This document shows positions 1-8,107 of a DNA stretch of 64,000 nucleotides, one piece after another. The DNA lies in NCBI RefSeq assembly GCF_020410765.1, contig NZ_CP084541.1, positions 62,001-126,000 of the forward strand, given 5' to 3'. Made by a program: the position numbers and the translations under genes. The notes below the pieces were generated by a model. The model saw only the letters and a list, made by a program, of their open reading frames with translations. It did not search any database and was not told the origin of the DNA. Numbering within the stretch: the first letter of the stretch is position 1; every line of letters begins with the position of its first letter. The DNA comes from Streptomyces marincola. Lineage in GTDB: Bacteria > Actinomycetota > Actinomycetes > Streptomycetales > Streptomycetaceae.

Positions 1-250
1 CCCAGTTCTCGAAGCGGATGGCGAGCTTGTAGCCGCCTTCGCACTTGGGCAGCCATTCGGCCTCGTCGAGCCCGAGGTAGTCGAAGAAGTGGCGGACGGT
101 GCTGAACGTCGCCTCCCCGACGCCGATGCGGCCGACCGCCTCGGACTCGACGAGCGTGACGTCCAGACGGTCGGCGAAGGCTGCCTTCAGGTAGGACGCC
201 GTCATCCAGCCGGCCGTCCCGCCGCCGACGATGGCCACTTTCCTGATCAT
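1..250 (-). CDS. rebH: Flavin-dependent tryptophan halogenase, N-terminal fragment
   Basis: Only the first 83 residues lie in the window; the gene runs off the left edge. Residues 9-15 (GGGTAGW) form the FAD-binding loop of flavin-dependent halogenases, residues 43-48 (GVGEAT) are the second conserved FAD contact, and YKLAIRFENW (74-83) holds Lys75, which lines up with the catalytic lysine of PrnA/RebH. Such enzymes chlorinate free tryptophan using FADH2 from a separate reductase, here probably the gene at 1045. The start is fixed by an in-frame TGA immediately before the ATG and an AGGGAG Shine-Dalgarno about 7 nt upstream. The neighbouring tryptophan oxidase and chromopyrrolate synthase imply chlorotryptophan feeds an indolocarbazole. 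Which ring position is chlorinated cannot be read from this fragment. Confidence 0.9.
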   Translation of the reverse strand, partial: MIRKVAIVGGGTAGWMTASYLKAAFADRLDVTLVESEAVGRIGVGEATFSTVRHFFDYLGLDEAEWLPKCEGGYKLAIRFENW

Positions 251-1044
251 TCAGTACTCCCTGTCGGGTGGATTGCCTCTGCCATGGCCGGACTCCCGGC
301 CGGTGCTCCCGGCGTCCCGCGGGCACCGGGCCCGTGCCGCCTGGCCGCGGCGCACGAATTCCAAAAACTCCCGCGCGGCGCCCGGTTTTCTCGCCGGACC
401 GTACGCGGTGAGTTCTTCCGAGGCCCGTCGGAATACCGTGCTCCATGAGTATCGAGCAGCGGCGTCAACTCCTTTATCACGCGCTGCTGTAGCGATTCGG
501 GTAGGTTGTGCGGCGCCTTGTCGGCGGCCTTCCCGATCGGGGTCCGGCAGCCTACGCGAGCGCGTGGGTTTCCAGGTCGGTGCTGCTCGGCTGCCTGTCG
601 CCCCGCGTTTCGCTGACCTACGGTGGACTCGCCGGGCCCGGTTCCGGTGCCGCGGAACGCCGCGCCGAGAGGGGTCGGCGGCGCCGGCTCCTTCCTCGGC
701 GGAAGTGAGGAACTGTGAGGAATTGTGTTGGACGACAGGATCAGCAAGGCCGTCGTTCCGGATGGGGGCACAGCGGCCTCTTCGACCGCCGCCCCGTTCA
801 CCGGAAAAACGTCGGCCGCTCGGTTTCCGGCACGCTTCGCACGATGCCGGGGGCGCCGGGAATGCGCACCGGCGCGCCGGGCGCCCGGAGTTCCCGGCCC
901 GAGCACCACGGCTGACCCCGCCCGGCGGGAGAGGAAAGGCGCGCCGCGGCGCGACGGGCGCGCCCCCGAGGGTTCCAGGGGGGCCGCCGCGGTGCGCGCG
1001 GTCCACGGCAGTTGGCGGCCCCGGCGAAGGGAGATCACCCAGAC
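251..1044. other. Long divergent intergenic region of the indolocarbazole cluster
   Basis: Nearly 800 bp separate the divergent halogenase and flavin reductase genes. No reading frame here has convincing protein-like character. The best candidate, a GTG-started frame from 725 with GAGGAA upstream, soon turns into Arg/Pro/Gly-rich noise. Promoters for both flanking genes must lie here and binding sites for the LuxR-type activator are likely, but I could not pick out a reliable -35/-10 pair. The region is locally less G+C-rich around 340-480 and 715-800. Confidence 0.5.
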
Positions 1045-1635
1045 ATGGAGCGGCAGGACGACACCGGAACGGGCACGGGCCGGCCGCGGCAGGACGCGCA
1101 GGCCGGCGCGGCCGAGTTCCGGGAGCTGATGAGCAGGTTCCCCACCGGGGTCTCGGTGGTCACCACGGTCGACGCCGACGGCACGCCGCAGGGGGCGACG
1201 TGTTCGTCCCTGTCCAGCGTGACCCTCGCACCGCCGACGCTGCTGGTCTGCCTCCGCACGGACGGCGGCACCCTCCAGGCCGTCCGGGAGACCGGCAGGT
1301 TCGCGGTCAACCTTCTGCACGAGGACGCCCAGCGGGCGGCGCAGGTGTTCGCGGGGCCGTGCGCCGACCGGTTCGCCGAGGTGTCCTGGCGGGCCTGGCG
1401 GCCCTCCGGGCTGCCGCATCTGCACCTCGATGCCCTGGCCTGCGCCGACTGCCGGGTGTCGGCGGAGCTGCCCGTGGGCGACCACGTGGTCGTGGTGGGC
1501 GCCGTGGCGCACATCGCGCTCTCGGCCCGGATGCCGCTGATGTACGGCATGCGGAGGTTCCTCGGCTGGACGGTCCCGGCCGCCCCGGGCCGGGAGGCCG
1601 TGCTGGCGCCGCTACCCGGCGGCGACAGCGACTGA
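1045..1635 (+). CDS. rebF: Flavin reductase (halogenase partner)
   Basis: A 196-residue protein of the flavin reductase-like family (HpaC/RebF type). The core FRELMSRFPTGVSVVTT is the standard N-terminal strand and FMN-binding start of the family, followed by ATCSSLSSVTLAPPTLLVCL and RFAVNLL, the usual flavin-contact segments. The protein should use NAD(P)H to supply reduced FAD to the tryptophan halogenase, as RebF does for RebH. The ATG at 1045 follows GAAGGGAG by about 11 nt; an in-frame ATG at 1012 would add a low-quality leader and is not preferred. It is transcribed away from the halogenase and converges on the P450 gene, whose stop is about 75 bp away. Family assignment is firm; the halogenase partnership is inferred from context. 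Confidence 0.88.
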   Translation: MERQDDTGTGTGRPRQDAQAGAAEFRELMSRFPTGVSVVTTVDADGTPQGATCSSLSSVTLAPPTLLVCLRTDGGTLQAVRETGRFAVNLLHEDAQRAAQVFAGPCADRFAEVSWRAWRPSGLPHLHLDALACADCRVSAELPVGDHVVVVGAVAHIALSARMPLMYGMRRFLGWTVPAAPGREAVLAPLPGGDSD

Positions 1636-1710
1636 GGAGCGGCCCGTGCTCCGCGCCCGGCCGGGCGCGGAGCACGGCACCGCCCCGGCTCCCGCCTGCC
1701 CGTGCCGCGC

Positions 1711-3003
1711 TCACACCACGCGCGTCACCGGCAGGCTCAGCGGCCCGTGGCAGGCCAGGTCGTCGCGGTACGGGAGCGGGCCCGCGGGCGGGCTCAGTCC
1801 CGGGAGCAGGTCGAGCAGGCCGTCGATGCCCGTTTCGAGCACGGCGCGGGCCAGGGCCGCGCCGAGGCAGTAGTGACCGCCCATGCCGAAGCCGAGGTGC
1901 CGGTGGCTGTCGCGGTCGAAACGCAGGCTGTCCGGCTCGGTGAACGCGGCCGGGTCGCGGTTGGCCGCGCCGAGCACCACGGTGACCTTCTCGCCCCGGG
2001 CGATGCGGTGCCCGGCGACCTCCTCGTCCTGCTGCGCCCACCGGCACACGGCCTGCACCGGCGAGTCGAAACGGAGGAACTCGTCGGCCGCCGCCGCCGT
2101 CATGTCCCGGCGCGTGCGCAGCCCGGCGAGCAGTTCCGGGTCGCGCAGCAGGAGCAGCGCCGACTTCGCGAGGGCCGCGGCGGCGGTCTCGTGCCCGGCG
2201 GACAGCAGGTGGACGCAGGTCGCCACGAGCAGGTCCTCCTTCGCCGGGCCGCCGGCCAGGTCCTCCTCCCACGGCGCCGCGAGCAGCAGGCTCAGCAGGT
2301 CACGGCGCGGCTCGCGGCGGCGGCGCGCGAGTGCCGTGCGGAAGTACTCGGTCAGCGCGCCCGCCGCCCGTTCCGCGATGGCCAGCCCGGTGCCCCGCAG
2401 GTCGCGGCGCGCGGCGGCGGCCGAGGCGGCCGGGCGCAGGCAGGCGACCTGGCCGCGCAGCCACTCCTGGTCGGCCCCCGGCACGCCGAGCACGTCGAGC
2501 ACGGCGAGGACCGGCAGGACGGCGGCGTACTCGTCCACGAGGTCGAACCCGGGCTCCTTGGCGAGCCGTTCCACCACGCTCTGGGCGTTCTCCCTGAGCC
2601 GGGCGCGCACGCCCGCCCGCATCCGGCGCGCCAGGCAGCCCGCGACCACGGAACGCACCCGGGTGTGCCGCGGCGGGTCCATGAACGTGAGCCAGTCCTC
2701 CAGCAGGGCGGCCAGGCGCGGGTGGCCGGGCGGCACCGGGCCCGGCGCTCCGCTGTCGGCTCTGTCGGCGCCGACGGCGTGGTCCGGCGGCCGGGTCTCG
2801 CGCCCGAAGCCGCGCCCGGCGAGGACCACCACGGCCTCCTCGTGCCCGAACACCAGCCATTCGCGCCGGTGCGCGGGGCCCGGTGGCGGCACGGGGTGCA
2901 GGACACCGGCCCCGAGGTAGGCGCGGTACACGGGGTACGGGTCGTTCAGGCCGGCCAGCACACGCCGCCGGAACTCGGCGGGGGCGGGAGCTGAATCGGG
3001 CAT
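1711..3003 (-). CDS. rebP: Cytochrome P450, RebP/StaP-type chromopyrrolic acid coupling
   Basis: A 430-residue soluble P450 with C-helix DPPRHTR (109-115), I-helix AGHET (269-273), ExxR as EFLR (308-311) and the haem loop FGMGGHYCLG with ligand Cys379. In rebeccamycin and staurosporine pathways the homologue forms the aryl-aryl bond of chromopyrrolic acid to close the indolocarbazole ring. The position directly behind the chromopyrrolate synthase supports that role. A GTG at 3009 would overlap the upstream stop (GTGA), but GGGAG sits 8 nt before the ATG at 3003, so that start is chosen. Ferredoxin and ferredoxin reductase partners are not seen in the window. A different oxidative role cannot be excluded from sequence alone. 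Confidence 0.85.
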   Translation of the reverse strand: MPDSAPAPAEFRRRVLAGLNDPYPVYRAYLGAGVLHPVPPPGPAHRREWLVFGHEEAVVVLAGRGFGRETRPPDHAVGADRADSGAPGPVPPGHPRLAALLEDWLTFMDPPRHTRVRSVVAGCLARRMRAGVRARLRENAQSVVERLAKEPGFDLVDEYAAVLPVLAVLDVLGVPGADQEWLRGQVACLRPAASAAAARRDLRGTGLAIAERAAGALTEYFRTALARRRREPRRDLLSLLLAAPWEEDLAGGPAKEDLLVATCVHLLSAGHETAAAALAKSALLLLRDPELLAGLRTRRDMTAAAADEFLRFDSPVQAVCRWAQQDEEVAGHRIARGEKVTVVLGAANRDPAAFTEPDSLRFDRDSHRHLGFGMGGHYCLGAALARAVLETGIDGLLDLLPGLSPPAGPLPYRDDLACHGPLSLPVTRVV

Positions 3004-3005
3004 GG

Positions 3006-6000
3006 TCACAGCTCCCGTGGGTCCATGGCGGCGAAGTCGTGGGCGCAGCCGCGCAGCAACTGCTCGACCGAGGCGGTCAGTTCTGGGCACTTGGCGGCCA
3101 GGTCGGCCAGGTCGGCCGCCGTGGCCGCCAGGCGCCGCAGCGCCACGTCGGCCCGGCCGACGACCTGGGGCGCACCGCCCATCTCGAAGGTGGGTCCTGC
3201 CGTGCGGCCCGGGCGCCCCGAGGGCAGGGTGACGATGTGCTCCCCGAGCGGGCGCAGCACGCCGGCCATGAGGTCGATCGCGGCGTTCATCAGCCGCGAG
3301 CGGCGCAGGCTGCGGTCGGGGGCGAGGCCGAAGTGCTGGGCCATCAGCTGGGCCATGAGCCCGTAGCAGCCGTTGAACAGCTCGATGGCCGCCCTGGCCT
3401 CGGGGTGGGTGACGAGGTCGCCCGCGGCGTCGCCGGTCCGCAGGGTCGGGTTGCGCAGCACGGGGTACGCCGGGTCCCACGGCATCCGCCGGCCGCCGGG
3501 GCCCAGGACGTACTCGCCGGCCAGCGCCTCTGCCGCGCGCAGGAAGACGTCGAAGTGCGAGTCGGAGGGCAGCGGGGCGTCCAGGACGCCGCCCTCGCCC
3601 TGCTCGGTCACGAAGTCGATCGCGAACAGGGCGCTGGGCACGTCGTCGACCTCAAGCTGGTAGTCCGGGTGGCTGTAGTTGATGTTCTCGCCCAGGAAGA
3701 GGTGGTGCTCGCCGCCGCCGCGTCCCGGCTCCACGAGGAAGATGCCGTCGAGCCGCTGGATGGCCTCGCGGATCGCCGCGTACAGCTCGCTGAGCGAGCC
3801 GTACCGGTAGGAGGCGGTCGGCGGCGGCGCGGCGGCGCGTCCCGACGGCGAGGCCAGGTCGCGCACCAGGCCGTGCGGGGCCTCAAGGGCGATGAACCGC
3901 TGGAGGCTGCCGCGCCCGAACGCCTCAAGGCTGAGGTCGAGCGGTACCGGCAGCTGGTGGTTGACGTTCCTGAAGTCGATGTCGGGGAGGTGGAAGGGCT
4001 GCCCGGTCGCCATGATGATGTTGTTGATGACCAGGAAGTGGATCATCTCCTCGCGGGCGACGTTCTGGAGCGTCTCGCGCAGGCCGCCCGCGGTCGTGTG
4101 GGGGCCGTCGCCGCACAGCAGGCGCAGCTGGCCCGGGGTCCACTCGCCGCGCTCGACGTGCCGCAGGCCGGCCGAGTAGGTGGGGAGGGACCACAGGGCG
4201 TACAGGTACTGGAGCATGACGGCCAGTTCGATCGTCGCGGCCTGCCGCAGCGCCGCCGCGAGTTCCTCGCGGTTGGCCGGGACCGGGGGCCGCGCGGTTT
4301 CGGCCAGCGGGACGGGCGGCAGTTGCCTGGCGGCCTCGGTGCGCCGCGCGAACTCCCGCAGCAGCTGGGTCTGCGGCGCGGTCATGTCGCGCGTCGACGG
4401 CATGTAGAACGTCTTGTCGCGGTGCCGCGGGTCGGCCATCAGCCACATGAGCCGGGCGTACGTGGCGACCTTGGCCGGGTCCTCGAAGCTGAAGACCTCG
4501 TCCTTCATGAACGAGTACATCAGCTCGTAGGAGGAGAGCACCTCGCGGTAGAGGCGGTCGGCGGTGATCTCGGCGGGGTCGAGTTCCGTGAGGTGCCAGT
4601 GGTCGGGCAGCACCCGCACCGACACGCAGCCGGCGGCCGGCCAGTACCCGAGCCGGTCCTCGTTGTCGTAGGCGACGGCGGCCGAGCCGGGGGCGTCCGG
4701 GTTGCAGGGCAGCGGGCGGCCCGGGGGCAGCAGCAGGAGCTGGGTCGCGCCCGGTTCCGCGCCCCTGATCCGCAGCCGGGCGCGCCCGGTGCCGTCGGTC
4801 GCGAGGACGCATCCGGCGCGAAACCGCGGGGCCGCCGCGGGCCCGCCGCCCGGGGCGTCGGGGGCGGCGACCTCGACGACGCGGATATCGGCCGGGCGCG
4901 CGGTGGGCGCCGTGGCGCGCCGGTCGAGCGGCAGCGCGCGCGGGTTGAAGAACTGGTGCACCTCGATGCCCTCGACGGGCGCGGGTCTGCCGCGGACGAA
5001 GGAGCGGACGGTGATGTCGGCGGCGAAGTCGCGCCCCGTTTTCCTGTCGGGGTGCTCGATGAAGCAACTCGCCTGGTCGGTCTGGACGTTGATCTCCTCC
5101 TCGGCCAGCAGGAGCGTTCCGTCCGACGCCAGCAGGCGCAGCTCGTCCCCGGGGTCGTCCCGCGCGCCGTCGGCGCGCGGCACGGACAGCACGCCCGCGG
5201 TGGTCTCCAGCGTGCCGGACAGGTACGAGGAGGCCGGGAGGACGGCGAGGAGGCGGCCCGAGACGGTGCGCACCTGGAGGTCCCCGAGGTCGGGCGGCGG
5301 CCCGAGCCGGTGCAGCGGGCCCGGGTCGGGCCGCGGGGAGCGGCTGACGGCGGGCAGGGCCGTGATCAGGTTGGCCGTCACGTGCTCGCCCGCGACGGCC
5401 AGCGTCATGTTGTGCAGCGGCGCGGACCGCCCGGCCAGCCGCCGCCTGCGGCCCGTCAGCAGCCGGCCCGCCGGGTAGGTGCGCAGTTCCTCGGGCCGCC
5501 AGGGCGCGATGGTGCCGCGCAGCTGCCAGCGGTCCGGGGTGTCGTTGGCGGTCGGGGTGGCCATGTTGAACAGCGCGAACTGCACGACGAGGCCGCCGAA
5601 CCCCTCGGCCCGCACGGTGTCGCGCAGCGCCGTGAGCGTCGGTGACGCGCCGGTCCCCTCGCGCCAGAACAGCCGGTCGGAGGCCGGCACGACGAACTGG
5701 TGGACCACGGAGGCGCGGAACGCGTGCGCGAGCGGGTGCGGATCGTCGCGCAGCACGTGGCGCGCGTTGTGCCAGCGGGGCGGCGAGGTGTCGTGGACGT
5801 CGCCGATGGCGAGGTAGCCGACGTCGTGGGAACGACCGAGGCGGCCGAGGGCGAACTGGCCGACCATGATGGTGGTGGTCCAGTTCGACGCGGGGTCGAC
5901 GTCGAAGACGCGCCCGCGGTTCGCGGTGGTGCCGATGGCCTCGTTGTAGTGGCCCCACAGGTCGAGCCCGCGGCCCACGAGCGGGTCGGCGGTGTCGGGG

Positions 6001-6308
6001 CGGCCGGGTTCGCGTTCGCAGGAGACGACCGTGGCGTCCACCCAGAAGTGGCCGTTGCCGCCGAAGTTCCAGCCCTTGACCGAGCCGAAGCGCCCCTCGG
6101 GTCCCCGGGTGCCGTCGGGCTCGTACCTGAAGCCCTGCCGCGCGAGGTAGGCGTGGTGCTCCGCGGCCGGGCGGTCGGCCGGCACGCGGGCCCCGTCGGC
6201 GACCGGCGCGTTGGCGGACAGGTCGAACAGCCCGGACCGCGGCCCTGTGGGCAGCCGGGTGACGCCGACGCCGGTGAAGTGGACCCTGGGCAGGTCGAAG
6301 ACGCTCAC
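3006..6308 (-). CDS. rebD: Chromopyrrolate synthase, RebD/StaD/VioB family
   Basis: An 1100-residue protein. It begins with the family-typical VFDLPRVHFTGVGVTRLP, and its C-terminal third has a ferritin-like iron-binding part: IELAVMLQYLYALW near residue 694 and REEMIHFL at 752-759 (Glu753/754, His757). RebD/VioB enzymes are haem and non-haem-iron proteins that dimerise the indole-3-pyruvate imine made by the tryptophan oxidase; RebD yields chromopyrrolic acid. Length matches StaD-type members. Translation starts at GTG 6308, overlapping the stop of the oxidase by GTGA, with GGGAGG 5 nt upstream, so oxidase and synthase are translationally coupled. The P450 follows directly. A violacein-type pathway is less likely because the next gene is a P450 rather than VioE. 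Confidence 0.93.
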   Translation of the reverse strand: MSVFDLPRVHFTGVGVTRLPTGPRSGLFDLSANAPVADGARVPADRPAAEHHAYLARQGFRYEPDGTRGPEGRFGSVKGWNFGGNGHFWVDATVVSCEREPGRPDTADPLVGRGLDLWGHYNEAIGTTANRGRVFDVDPASNWTTTIMVGQFALGRLGRSHDVGYLAIGDVHDTSPPRWHNARHVLRDDPHPLAHAFRASVVHQFVVPASDRLFWREGTGASPTLTALRDTVRAEGFGGLVVQFALFNMATPTANDTPDRWQLRGTIAPWRPEELRTYPAGRLLTGRRRRLAGRSAPLHNMTLAVAGEHVTANLITALPAVSRSPRPDPGPLHRLGPPPDLGDLQVRTVSGRLLAVLPASSYLSGTLETTAGVLSVPRADGARDDPGDELRLLASDGTLLLAEEEINVQTDQASCFIEHPDRKTGRDFAADITVRSFVRGRPAPVEGIEVHQFFNPRALPLDRRATAPTARPADIRVVEVAAPDAPGGGPAAAPRFRAGCVLATDGTGRARLRIRGAEPGATQLLLLPPGRPLPCNPDAPGSAAVAYDNEDRLGYWPAAGCVSVRVLPDHWHLTELDPAEITADRLYREVLSSYELMYSFMKDEVFSFEDPAKVATYARLMWLMADPRHRDKTFYMPSTRDMTAPQTQLLREFARRTEAARQLPPVPLAETARPPVPANREELAAALRQAATIELAVMLQYLYALWSLPTYSAGLRHVERGEWTPGQLRLLCGDGPHTTAGGLRETLQNVAREEMIHFLVINNIIMATGQPFHLPDIDFRNVNHQLPVPLDLSLEAFGRGSLQRFIALEAPHGLVRDLASPSGRAAAPPPTASYRYGSLSELYAAIREAIQRLDGIFLVEPGRGGGEHHLFLGENINYSHPDYQLEVDDVPSALFAIDFVTEQGEGGVLDAPLPSDSHFDVFLRAAEALAGEYVLGPGGRRMPWDPAYPVLRNPTLRTGDAAGDLVTHPEARAAIELFNGCYGLMAQLMAQHFGLAPDRSLRRSRLMNAAIDLMAGVLRPLGEHIVTLPSGRPGRTAGPTFEMGGAPQVVGRADVALRRLAATAADLADLAAKCPELTASVEQLLRGCAHDFAAMDPREL

Positions 6309-7762
6309 GCGGACCTCCCGTACCAGGCGCCGGAGCGGCGGGCGAGGTCGTGGATGCGCGGGACCGCGTCGAGGCTCGACTCGATGCCCGCGTTGAGCCA
6401 GGCGGGCGCGGCCGAGCAGTGCTCGCCGGAGAAGAACAGCCGGCCCTGGGGGCGCGCCGCCCGTTCCACCTCGCGGGCCAGCGCCGCGGCCGACATGCCC
6501 CAGCGGCGCGCGGCGCAGCCGCGGTGCCAGGGGCGTTCGCCCCACGCGACGCTGACGACGTCGCGCACCATGCCGGCGTGGCCGAGTTCCGGGTGCAGAA
6601 CGCGCAGTTCGTCGAGCACCGCGGCGTGGCGGACGGGTTCGGACATCCGGCCGAGCACGTCGGCGTCCTCGGCGATGGTGTAGCTGCCGAGCATCGCCGC
6701 GCCTTTCGCCGGGTCCCGGCCGGTGCCGCCGTAGTAGGTCTGGCGGACCCGGCCGCCGGGGGCGGAGCCGCCGCCCGCGATGCCCTGGTCGCTCCAGAAC
6801 GGCCGCCGGCAGTGGACGGCGACCTTCGTCGCGGAGCCGTAGTCGAGGGTGCCGATGGCGTCCAGCTTGTCCGCCTCGACGCCGGTCAGCGGCAGGTGGC
6901 GCAGCACCGAGAACGGGATGGTGCACAGGACCACGGGGTAGCCGAGGGTGTCGTTCGCCCGGCCTCCGAAGCGCACCCGCACCTCGTCGCGCCGCACGTC
7001 GATGCCGGTGACCTCGCGTCCGGTGCGCACCGGGCGGCGCAGGCGCGCGGCGAGCCCGTCGGTCAGCTGGTCCATGCCGCCCGCGAGGCGGTACATGCCG
7101 CTGCCCGACTCGCGGATCAGGTCGTCGAGGAAGCCCTGGAGGCGTTCGCTGCACGCCGCCCACAGCTCGGGGTGGCGGCGCAGCGCGCCGCCGACGTCGG
7201 GCCGCTCGCCCTTCAGGGCGTCGGCGAGGTCGACGCGGTCGGCCGCCGCGAGCAGCTTGCCGACGTCGCGGCGGGCGTGTTCGCGCAGCTCGCGCGGGGC
7301 GATGGCGCGCACGGCCGCGTGCAGCCAGCCGACGAGCAGCAGCGCCTCCGGCCGGTGCGAGCCGCGGCCGGACAGCTCGGCGGTGTAGCGCATCAGCGGC
7401 TTCGCGGCGTGCCGCACCCGGACGAGTTCGCCGGCGACGCTCATCAGGTTCGCCGGGTCGCTGAGGATGGTGCGGAAGGGCCGCAGCCGCCCGCGCAGGC
7501 CCAACGCGTCGACGTAGCGCAGCGTCAGGTGGTGGTCGGCGGGGATGCGCATGGCGCCCAGTTCCGCGTAGGGCCCCTCGGGGCCGGCGAACCGGTGGGT
7601 GTACACGCGGCCTCCCACGCGGTGGTCGGCCTCGAACACGTCGACCTCGTGACCGAGCCGCTGCAACTCGTAGGCCGCGACCAGTCCGCTGACTCCGGCA
7701 CCGAGCACCGCGACCGCGGCCCTGCCACCTCGTGCCACCGACCTCGCATCGAACCTGTTCAC
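6305..7762 (-). CDS. rebO: FAD-dependent L-tryptophan oxidase, RebO/StaO type
   Basis: A 485-residue flavin amine oxidase. The Rossmann FAD loop is GAGVSG (21-26), followed by VDVFEADHRVGGRVYTH and AELGAMRIP, segments characteristic of RebO/VioA and L-amino-acid oxidases. The reaction is oxidation of L-tryptophan (or 7-chlorotryptophan in rebeccamycin) to the indole-3-pyruvate imine consumed by the downstream synthase. The start is GTG 7762 with GGAAGGGGG about 10 nt upstream. It is the first gene of a minus-strand operon, oxidase-synthase-P450, with overlapping stop and start codons. The promoter should lie in the 345-bp gap before the divergent transporter-like gene. Substrate chlorination is inferred from the neighbouring halogenase. 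Confidence 0.92.
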   Translation of the reverse strand: MNRFDARSVARGGRAAVAVLGAGVSGLVAAYELQRLGHEVDVFEADHRVGGRVYTHRFAGPEGPYAELGAMRIPADHHLTLRYVDALGLRGRLRPFRTILSDPANLMSVAGELVRVRHAAKPLMRYTAELSGRGSHRPEALLLVGWLHAAVRAIAPRELREHARRDVGKLLAAADRVDLADALKGERPDVGGALRRHPELWAACSERLQGFLDDLIRESGSGMYRLAGGMDQLTDGLAARLRRPVRTGREVTGIDVRRDEVRVRFGGRANDTLGYPVVLCTIPFSVLRHLPLTGVEADKLDAIGTLDYGSATKVAVHCRRPFWSDQGIAGGGSAPGGRVRQTYYGGTGRDPAKGAAMLGSYTIAEDADVLGRMSEPVRHAAVLDELRVLHPELGHAGMVRDVVSVAWGERPWHRGCAARRWGMSAAALAREVERAARPQGRLFFSGEHCSAAPAWLNAGIESSLDAVPRIHDLARRSGAWYGRSA

Positions 7763-8107
7763 GCGGTTCTTCCCCCTTCCCGACGCAGCTCAGCGAGACC
7801 GATTCTGCGGCGGGGGAACGGGCGGCCACATCCCCCGCCGCGGCGGGCACGGCACGGTTTCCGCTGGTCGCCGCCGTGGTGGCGGGGCCGGGCCCCGGCC
7901 GCATCCCACGCGGGTACGCAGGTTCATCGGCGGCCTCGGGGAACGTTCTTCTGGGGTCGGCGCCGCCACCGCTACGCTCCCGACGTCGTGCGGTCACTGC
8001 CTCAGCCCCCGAGCGGCGGGCCGCCCGGGCCGGACGGCGCGGGCGGTCACGAGCCGTGCGGTCTCCGCGCGTTCTGCCCCGACGCATCCGGGAGTTGATG
8101 GACCGGT
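7763..8107. other. Divergent promoter region between oxidase and membrane protein
   Basis: About 345 bp separate the oxidase operon from the divergent membrane protein gene. Apart from the purine-rich ribosome binding site of the oxidase (complement of 7771-7782) I see no clear promoter hexamers, operator palindrome or small gene. Confidence 0.45.

Noticed and set aside
725..1129. GTG-started plus-strand frame in the gap before the flavin reductase
   Set aside because: It has a possible GAGGAA ribosome binding site, but after about 35 codons it becomes Arg/Pro/Gly noise and runs into the reductase gene out of frame.
1711..3480. A longer 589-codon reading of the P450 gene
   Set aside because: The extra N-terminus is read from within the end of the synthase gene in another frame; the ribosome binding site and P450 fold support the start at 3003.
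2883..5645. A 920-codon plus-strand frame opposite the chromopyrrolate synthase gene
   Set aside because: Translation is repetitive and without motifs; the synthase frame on the other strand is clearly real.
3006..6308. Violacein-type VioB instead of chromopyrrolate synthase
   Set aside because: The next gene is a P450, no VioE, VioC or VioD is visible, and a tryptophan halogenase is present; indolocarbazole type fits better.
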